From NCBI RefSeq assembly GCF_008831285.2, contig NC_045141.1, positions 1,366,001 through 1,430,000 on the forward strand: 64,000 nt of DNA. Reading direction: 5' to 3'. Position 1 is the first letter of the stretch; the number at the start of each line of letters is the position of its first letter. Below are positions 57,107 through 64,000 of the stretch, piece by piece. The notes beneath the pieces are model-generated. The model ran no database searches. It was not told the DNA's origin and saw only the letters and a program-made list of their open reading frames with translations. Origin of the DNA: Nymphaea colorata (Eukaryota; Streptophyta; Magnoliopsida; Nymphaeales; Nymphaeaceae). The translations under genes were made by a program, and so were the position numbers.

Positions 57107-57550
57107 GCTATAGAAAGATTGGTAGTCAAAAGAGTATGAACATCTATCTCATCCCAAATTCCTTTGAAGGTGCCAATATATTCATTAATAGGAGCAGTCC
57201 CCTTTTTTAGACTTCCTTTTGTTTGAGATAGTTGATACATACGAGCAATATTATATTGTTCGCCATAAAGATCTTTGGTGGCTTGCCACACCTCCTCTGT
57301 GGTGTCTAGAAAATTAAAAACATGCTGCTATCTTAGGCTCCATCGAATTGATGAGCCAAGACGCAACTGTGTCGTTGGTTGTTCGCCACTCACTATATTT
57401 CAGATCATTGAGTGGTGGTCTCTTTGTGGTACCATCAATGTATTTGAGTTTAGATTTTCCACTAAGGAATCAAGATTGGGATTACTTGCTCGTGCAGACA
57501 AGTCTGTGCAAAGATCCGTCACTGCCTTGTAAGATAGTGTGTTGTTCATT
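56887..57550 (-). pseudogene. Copia gag (UBN2-type), frameshifted
   Basis: It starts near 57550 (MNNTLSYKAVTDLC). A frame change leads to EWRTTNDTVASWLINSM near 57350, then a longer open part WQATKDLYGEQYNIARMYQL to FEILAGLPNDYENLRSQIL (57291-56887), typical of the copia gag UBN2 region. The zinc knuckle that should follow is interrupted by a stop and lies in the triplicated segment. Gag forms the virus-like particle in the cytoplasm; this copy cannot produce a complete one. Confidence 0.8.
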
Positions 57551-57615
57551 ATTGTGTGTTGCTCCCCCTTCCTGCTGCTTGGAGATGATTTTCTACCTTA
57601 GGATGAAGGTTTACG

Positions 57616-57627
57616 GCTCTGATACCA
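57616..57627 (-). other. Primer-binding site of the downstream copia element
   Basis: TGGTATCAGAGC on the minus strand directly abuts the 5' LTR and is complementary to initiator tRNA-Met. Confidence 0.9.
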
Positions 57628-57930
57628 TGAAGAATTGAAATAAAACACAGTTTGAACAGAGCTAAGAGAGAAGAAGAGAAGACATTTTACGTGGTTCGGC
57701 TATTGTAGCCTACATCCACGGGGAGAGTGATCAATCTTGCTTATTCAAAAATTGAATTACAATTCGTGCTCTACTATATACAGCGGAGGCTAAAGACATT
57801 AAGAGATGAGGAGTTGCCAAAAATAAAGGCAACGTTTATTAACATTCAAATGAATCAATAACACTCCTTCCTTATTCATTCAATCAGTGAATGGGGCAAT
57901 GAATCACTCAACATCCCTTTAATTTTATCA
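57628..57930 (-). repeat. 5' LTR of the downstream copia element
   Basis: A 303-bp partner of 52421-52724, followed by the CTGGG duplication. Confidence 0.92.
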
Positions 57931-57935
57931 CTGGG

Positions 57936-58322
57936 TCTTCATTTATAGACAAGGTCTCCCTAACCTCCTGATTAGAGGTAGAAGAGTATGACACGCTTAA
58001 GAAACAGTATCCACAAAACCTCAGGGTAGTGTTTACTTTTAATGAACAATATATATTGTTATGCTATATAGACTACATTCTAGTTTTATATGTATTCTCT
58101 TAAATCACAGTACATTGGCAAACTAACAGCCAGACATGAACCCACCAACACATATGGGATTCACCCTAAACTAGAATATGAGGGCCTCGCACGCCGAAAA
58201 CACCTTTTGTTGGACCAACACAAGTTGTTCAATGATCTTTAAAAACAAAGCTGATGGCTTGTAAAAAATAATTGAATCAACTATTTAGCAACATATTCTG
58301 CAGATCCACATACACAAATGCA
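57936..58322. other. Short spacer between two LTR-element insertions
   Basis: AT-rich host or older repeat sequence with no recognisable gene. It ends with CGCAC, the target duplication of the next unit. Confidence 0.5.
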
Positions 58323-58327
58323 CGCAC

Positions 58328-61300
58328 TGTCACACCCCAACCTTTTGACCCTCAAACAATTTTTTTTTTTTATAAACATAAAGCATTGAAGTATGACGAC
58401 ACAACATTTCACAAAGGGAGCTATGTCATTCCAAACAATGGGGCAACTCTCATTTATATAACAATTTCAATTCATACAAAGTCACATCTAAGTGTATGAC
58501 AAAAATACCCCAAACAACAACTTTGATGCCTAACAAAAATAAGACATCAAAGAGACCAAACCATGACGCGCCGGCACTATCAAAGACCCAAAACCTCTCT
58601 AGAAGGATGTGAGTGAAGTCATCTAATCAACCTGCTGCCACGGGTCTGCCAAAACCTGAAAAAGAAATAACTGAAGGCTTAGCCTTCGCAGTATGGCAAC
58701 AAGCCAGGAAAATCTCAAACCCTCTTAGGTAGGGCTCAAATCTAAGAACAATCATAAAAACAATCTATCGTCATGTCGTGTCAGGGCATAGGCACATCAT
58801 TTGCCAAGGAAACTCCTAACATATACCACGACATGAAAGACCCCTCAAGGGCCACAGAAACACAATCTCAATCACATGCAAGGCATGCTTAAACATTTCA
58901 TTTGAATCATAGCATTCACATGTCCATCAATCACATACGTTCGTTCACACACATTTCATTCACATACATTCATTTTCATTCACTTTAGTGAATTGACAGT
59001 TCCTGTGGGTGCAAACACAGGCACGTGCACACCATGGGTGGCCCATAGCCGAGAGACAACCCCCGTGGTGGCCCATAACGGTATGGATCCATTCATCTAC
59101 TGCAGCGGTAGAGCACTCATCTATGGATGTGTGAATTCCAAGTAGAGATACTCAGCCTTCCCTAGAACACCCAGGTTGGGAAGGCGGGAGCCCACGCTCT
59201 AAGCACAACACACAACAGTACCCTGGGGCCTTGCACCGCCTGCGCTCCGAACAGGCCAGTGGCGAAAGCGGGACGTCTCCCAAACACAATGCCACAACCC
59301 ACTGGCCTCTCATCTCTTATTCTTTCATTATTATCATTATAATTGTACAATCACAAAATGACCGGCTAGCTCATGAGGTTGGTTCACTTCACGAGTGCAC
59401 CCACACCTCCAATTGCCTCCCCACGAGGTCTACACATAACATTAACAGTCATAGCTAGCCGTCATACAATACGGATACAACTACCCTCCAATTCCAATCA
59501 ATTGCATTATTGCCCACGGCAATACATATGCAACAATTCACCACATTCACATTCATAAAAATTCACATCTTATCGAACACATCAATCAGATCTTTCAAAA
59601 CTTGGCCAAATCCCGGAGAGTAGTCTCGATCAGTGATGGCTCGTATCTGTCCTATGCAATTATCATTCTATGATACTCTCTAATGCACAATCGGGGTCGA
59701 GGAGACACTCGACTCGATACCCACCTCATCTGTCCTAAGCAGTTATCAATTCTAGCATGCACATGCAAATGCATAACAGTTTTCAAAACAAGCTTCTAAT
59801 AGCTTTCCAAAACAGAACTTGTCACATGACAAATCATTCACAATCACACACATCAATCACACCTTTCAAAACTTGGCCAAACCATGGAGAGTAGTCTCGA
59901 TCTGTGATTGGCTCGTATCTGTCCTAGACAATTATCATTCTAGGATGCTTTTTAATGCATAATTGGGGTCGAGGAGACACTCGACTCGATACCCCACCTC
60001 ATCTGTCCTAAACAGTTATCAATTCTAGCATGCACATGCAAAGACGTAACATTTTCAAAACAATTACTAATAGCCTTTCAAAACCCTTCATATCATATAT
60101 CAATTTATGTACATGCATACACACATTCAATCTCAAAACAATCAATCAGTTCACATCACAAATCATAGAATCCCATGACCCTAGGAACACACATTCACAC
60201 ATTTGCCCAGGCAGGGATTTGCCTGGAATGTCGCCATACCTGCCGCACGCCAAATGGTAAGTTCTTTACTCGTTTCGCTTACAATCGATACAAATCTGAA
60301 AATACCATCATCGAGGCATGTCTTCGCCTCAAATGGGTGTCGACCCACGAAACCCTCCAAAAAGGGTCTCTACCCAACCCACGAAGTTGCCGCCAACGAT
60401 TAGAACTCAAAACTTGTATTCGACTTATCACATGTATGATTCTCACTTGTTTTCCTTAGTTGAGGTGTCTTTCCCACCATAAGATTCTCAACATACAACA
60501 TATATGCACATCAATAGAAGCATATTTCTCCAAGCTCACCAAAACGATTCTAACGTTCTCCACAACAATACAATCTCTACCATGCATCCTAATTGCTTCG
60601 AAAATCAACCTATCATGCTTATAAGATCATTGTAGATATGGATCATCGTCCATCCACTTGAGTCCTAGACCTTCCCCAAAATAGCGACATCTCTAGCATG
60701 CCTTCTAAATCATCAATTCTTAATTCTAGCATGCTCAAACAATAATTGTACGTACTCCAACAGAAAATTTACAACAATCTAGGCTCGGTTAGATGTCGCT
60801 CACCCCAATCAAAGAGTCTGAACTGTTGCGCTGCTTCCGGCAGCCACCTCAAGCATTCAACGATCCTCAAATGGCAAAAACCATGCAATGCCGCCACCAC
60901 TAATGCCTTCTAGTCACTGTTATGAGGGAAGAACGCGTCCCCAACTGCAATCCAATCCAACAGCCACATGAGAATCAAAATCAGCGAAAAGGGAGGTTTA
61001 AAAGAGGGGTTTGTTGCTAGAAGTGGCCCACAATAGCTGTGTGGGAGGCTGAAGACGAGTGAGAGAGGGGGAACCAAGGGTTCGGGTGAGAGAGAAGCGT
61101 CTGGCGCAAGAGAGAAGGAAAGACGCAAGGGACTGTTTGGTTGAGGGAGAGGGCTCGAGCAGAGGGCGTGGGCAAAGAGAGAGTGAGAGAGAATGTAGAG
61201 GAAGGCGTGACCAAAGAGACGCGAGAGTGAGCAGGGAGAGAGAACGATGACACATAGGGAAGAGACGGACGGAGAGAGTAAGAGAGACCGCAGAGAGAGA

Positions 61301-61701
61301 GAGAGAGATGCGAGTAAGGAGCACGAGAGAAAGAGGGGCATTCAACGAAGAGCAATCGGGCCTACCTTTGATGGGTCTGAATCCTATCGCCTATTGGACT
61401 GAGGGAGAGGCATCAGAAAAGGAAAACAGCGAAAGAGGGAGGAGGAGAAGAAAGAAGAGAGGGGAATCAGTGGCTTACCTACGCGCCACCACCGCCGTCG
61501 CCCTTCACCTTCTCCGCTGCTGCCATCTCTTCCGCCTCCTTCTTCTCTGTGTTGTGTGCAACCCAGCGGGATGAGGGAGATGAGGTAAGGTCGAGGGAGA
61601 AGACGCGAGAGAAGGGGCGTCGGGCTCCTCTTCGCGTGGAGCTCGGGTCCGGGTTTGGACCCTGATCCGACCCGACCTGCCCAGAAGTTCGTAACGTTAC
61701 A
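58328..61701. mobile_element. Large LTR-like unit with perfect target duplication
   Basis: The unit starts TGTCACACCCCAACC and ends GTAACGTTACA. It is flanked by identical CGCAC at 58323-58327 and 61702-61706. TG...CA ends with a 5-bp duplication are those of an LTR retroelement, and both termini resemble starts common in plant Ty3/gypsy LTRs. At 3374 bp with no coding content and no pair of internal LTRs, it is best read as a solo LTR. It contains a 271-bp tandem duplication and a GA-rich block at 61020-61480. Orientation is undecided. The open frames in the GA-rich block are low-complexity. Confidence 0.6.
59578..60085. repeat. 271-bp tandem duplication
   Basis: ATCAATCA, TTTCAAAACTTGGCCAAA, GGAGAGTAGTCTCGATC, GGGGTCGAGGAGACACTCGA and CAGTTATCAATTCTAGCATG recur in the same order 271 bp apart, with substitutions and small gaps. 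The two copies are adjacent. Confidence 0.88.
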
Positions 61702-61706
61702 CGCAC

Positions 61707-64000
61707 ACCCATACTTATATCGGAACCCAAATTTGCAGATCTTAACTTAGGCATGCCAACATTGTACTCAGCTGGATCAGATCCAGAGGTAAAGGGTTCA
61801 TACTATTCTTATTCTGAACCTGATTCGTTCAAAACATGCACATATCTCAAGTTTCACAACAAATACATTAGATGAAATATACAAACAGCTCTCAATGATC
61901 ATCACGCTCACAACCTATCTGACCACTAATAGGAAAAGCACAAACGAGAACAAATTTACTGAAAACAGATCGGACCAGATCAGAGATGTGAAAACCGACT
62001 CCAACAGATGTACTACACGTCCAATGAAACCAGGTCCAATATGGCCGCACCAATTCCTGAACCAACTTGAATTTCAAATGCCATCCAACATTTGGCCCCA
62101 ATCAGGTTTTAAAACAAGTCAAAATCGTTATCCACCTCTTATTTTAACATGTGACAAAATCTATAAACACGTTTTGCCCCACTGAATATAGACTACCTTA
62201 AAAACTAAGTTAGGCTAAACTAAAATAAGAGGTTCAATTGGTTGCATATGTGAAATAGAGGATAGCACACAGAGAATTTGATTGAACTAGACTCACGCCT
62301 TATCACAAGAGAGAAAAGATAGTGGAAGTTTTACCTCATTTGGTTGGTCGACCAAGACAGACCAGATCTCCTTGGCTGAACGACAACTAGATATGCTCAA
62401 CATCTTAAAGTGGTCAAGCGAACTGTGACAGACTCAACGCTTTCATCTGGTTGCGTATACAGCTATACAGAAGCGTCTCGTATAGAAGTGGTCACAGAAG
62501 AACAATGTGAGGAATAGAAGACGAGGTGAAATATTTCTGGCAAGAATGTCGTGAACAATTTTTCAGTGAGTTATATTGCCTGATTTGCCCCTTCTTCAGT
62601 TTCTCTCTTTAGGGTTTTCGATAGGGTTGTCAATCTAACACTTCAATTCATTTTTTGTAGGTTGGATGCAATGGTGGATACAAGGAGATTCAACGGGTAC
62701 CAAAGGATCAGTAGCAAGCGCTGCAGAAGGTGATGATTGAACCACTCATGGAGACGACGGAGTTCATTGTTGATACATTAGAGGGCAAGACAGGGTACAA
62801 AGTTACTTAAAGAATCTCATAGACGAGGATGAAATGCAAACAAAAGAAGTATCCTCAATTACCATCAGACAATGAGGAGGAGATACAAAGTTTAAGCATC
62901 CCAAAAGCTAGCAAAACATCAGTCGGTGAGCTATCGAAGAAGCAGAGTCTGATGCTAAAGCTACCAAACATCAAAATTCGTAGCGACGCCTCCGCTAGCA
63001 AGATGTATGGAGAGGATAGGATGCCAGTGCCTCGGGCACATGGGACAAAGAGCAGTTTCTGCTGTCAATAGCTAGCAAAAATACAACAGCAAGTAGCAAA
63101 GAGCCGGCCCCTACAGGGTTGGCAGTGGATGGTGAAAAACTGGCCATTCAGTTGTGGGAGATTCCCTATCTGCTGCCAACGAACAGCAAAAAGATTGCAA
63201 TGTATAGCAAAATCGATTGAATGAGGACCCCAAAAAGCACAGTTTGGGAGTGATGTCTAGCAAATCTGATGACAATGAGTAGCAAGGTTTACAGTTTAGG
63301 GTTTAGGGCAAGCAAAGCAAACAGCAACCGAGGAGCGAGGTTCATGTTATAGGCATGAGCCTATCAGTCATCATCTCTCGAGTTACAACCTCTAGGGACA
63401 TCTGGCAAATCCCCATCCAATGTGGAGCAGAGCTAGAAACATTGAGCAAACCTCTGCCCATTAACGCAATCATTATTTCAGGGCAAAGCAAGCATTGGGT
63501 GGGGGGTTGTCTTTGTTTCACAATAGCAAATATATGGTAGAAAAATTGTTACGAAAAGGTATAGGTGACTGTTCCTGAAAGTAATTAGCAACGGACGCCC
63601 GTTCTTTCTTACCTTTCGGAACAATTATTTACTATTCCTAACAAGAAAATTATTAGAACAACTTTGAAATCATGCTGCTTAAATTGATATGACAGGTTTC
63701 ATATAGGACCTGTTTTCTGTTCCTAGTAGTTATTTAACACATTAATTCCTATTTAACACATTTAGGAACTGTTTTCCAAACCGACAGATAGAGACTCTTA
63801 ACATAGGAATTAGACTTTGTGTTATCCAAAAAAATATTGCTTACATATTCAAAAATTATACAAAGATTAGAAAAAGGCCCTTCGAGCACCAGCATTTTGA
63901 ACAACATAGGCATAAAAGTCACCTCGCAGAATTGAGTCTCCAATTGCTGCTTCCTACACATACCAGGTAAAGATGATGACGAACTGGGAACTAAGTTTGT
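61707..64000. other. Right-edge sequence without a recognised gene
   Basis: No domain, LTR or TIR was recognised. At 62640-63080 a TTTTTTGTAG tract is followed by sequence with an acidic/lysine-rich open frame of 80 codons (62829-63071) of unknown meaning. AGCAA-rich words recur from 62990 to 63320. It may be a decayed retroelement internal region. Confidence 0.4.

Larger units (their letters stand above)
52421..57930 (-). mobile_element. Near full-length Ty1/copia element
   Basis: This 5510-bp element has LTRs at 52421-52724 (3') and 57628-57930 (5'). CTGGG target duplications at 52416-52420 and 57931-57935 are identical. The PBS is at 57616-57627 and the polypurine tract just inside the 3' LTR. 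The minus-strand order is gag, protease, integrase, reverse transcriptase, RNase H, the Ty1/copia order. The LTRs differ at roughly 25 positions of about 303 by my count (about 92 percent identity), so the insertion is old. Gag contains a 353-bp segment in three tandem copies. Several stops and frameshifts make it defective. It lies 2.1 kb downstream of the SR gene stop codon. Confidence 0.93.

Noticed and set aside
60910-61355. Several overlapping Ser/Leu-rich open frames on the minus strand
   Set aside because: All three minus-strand frames are open because the region is GA/CT-rich; low-complexity artefact within the LTR-like unit.
62829-63071. 80-codon acidic/lysine-rich open frame near the right edge
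   Set aside because: It could be decayed gag or random; no motif supports a call.
63292-63308. Telomere-like TTTAGGG units
   Set aside because: Only two units occur; this is common by chance and does not indicate an interstitial telomere.

Overview
The window looks like nuclear DNA of a flowering plant. It has intron-rich coding sequence with GT/AG junctions, Ty1/copia elements primed by initiator tRNA-Met, hAT and PIF/Harbinger-type elements, long non-coding LTRs and many CT/GA microsatellites. I cannot name the species. About nine tenths is repeats or unrecognised AT-rich sequence. All functional calls rest on reading translated motifs and repeats by eye; no database was searched.

Only one complete gene is visible: a seven-exon SR splicing factor of the SCL30/SCL30A/SCL33 type (38930-50281, + strand, about 236 residues). 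All six introns have GT/AG ends and the phases join. Its second intron is 6.3 kb and carries an antisense Ty1/copia element (41480-44955, target duplication GAGTG), a set of roughly 85-bp repeats and a perfect 36-bp palindrome. The last two exons of a second, unidentified gene lie at 3741-4011.

Layout. 1-3600: decayed hAT transposase and two opposed copia fragments. 3741-4011: end of the unidentified gene. 5.8-35.3 kb: accessory sequence built largely from one family of long LTRs, seen at least four times in both orientations. Each copy has an array of GGATCT/ATCCAAAT words, then a TATAAATA box, then a CT-rich leader. Inserted among them are a Tourist-like MITE (21115-21541), a candidate hAT MITE (11.3 kb), a gag-only Ty3/gypsy relic (28.2-29.5 kb), a small LTR element with its own PBS (29881-34538) that another LTR has invaded, and a minisatellite of about 31 bp (34.69-35.29 kb). 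36.4-38.65 kb: nested hAT-like elements. The inner one carries a fragment matching the N-terminus of LUX ARRHYTHMO/PCL1-type GARP transcription factors, and the outer one ends about 280 bp upstream of the SR gene start codon. 52421-57930: nearly full-length copia element with a perfect CTGGG target duplication, a triplicated 353-bp gag segment and a damaged protease. 58328-61701: a 3.4-kb LTR-like unit with a perfect CGCAC duplication. 61.7-64 kb: nothing recognisable.

The SR gene is the only host gene whose function can be stated. It belongs to pre-mRNA splicing in the nucleus. The mobile elements shape its promoter edge and its large intron, and the LUX-like piece is best read as a gene fragment captured by a transposon.
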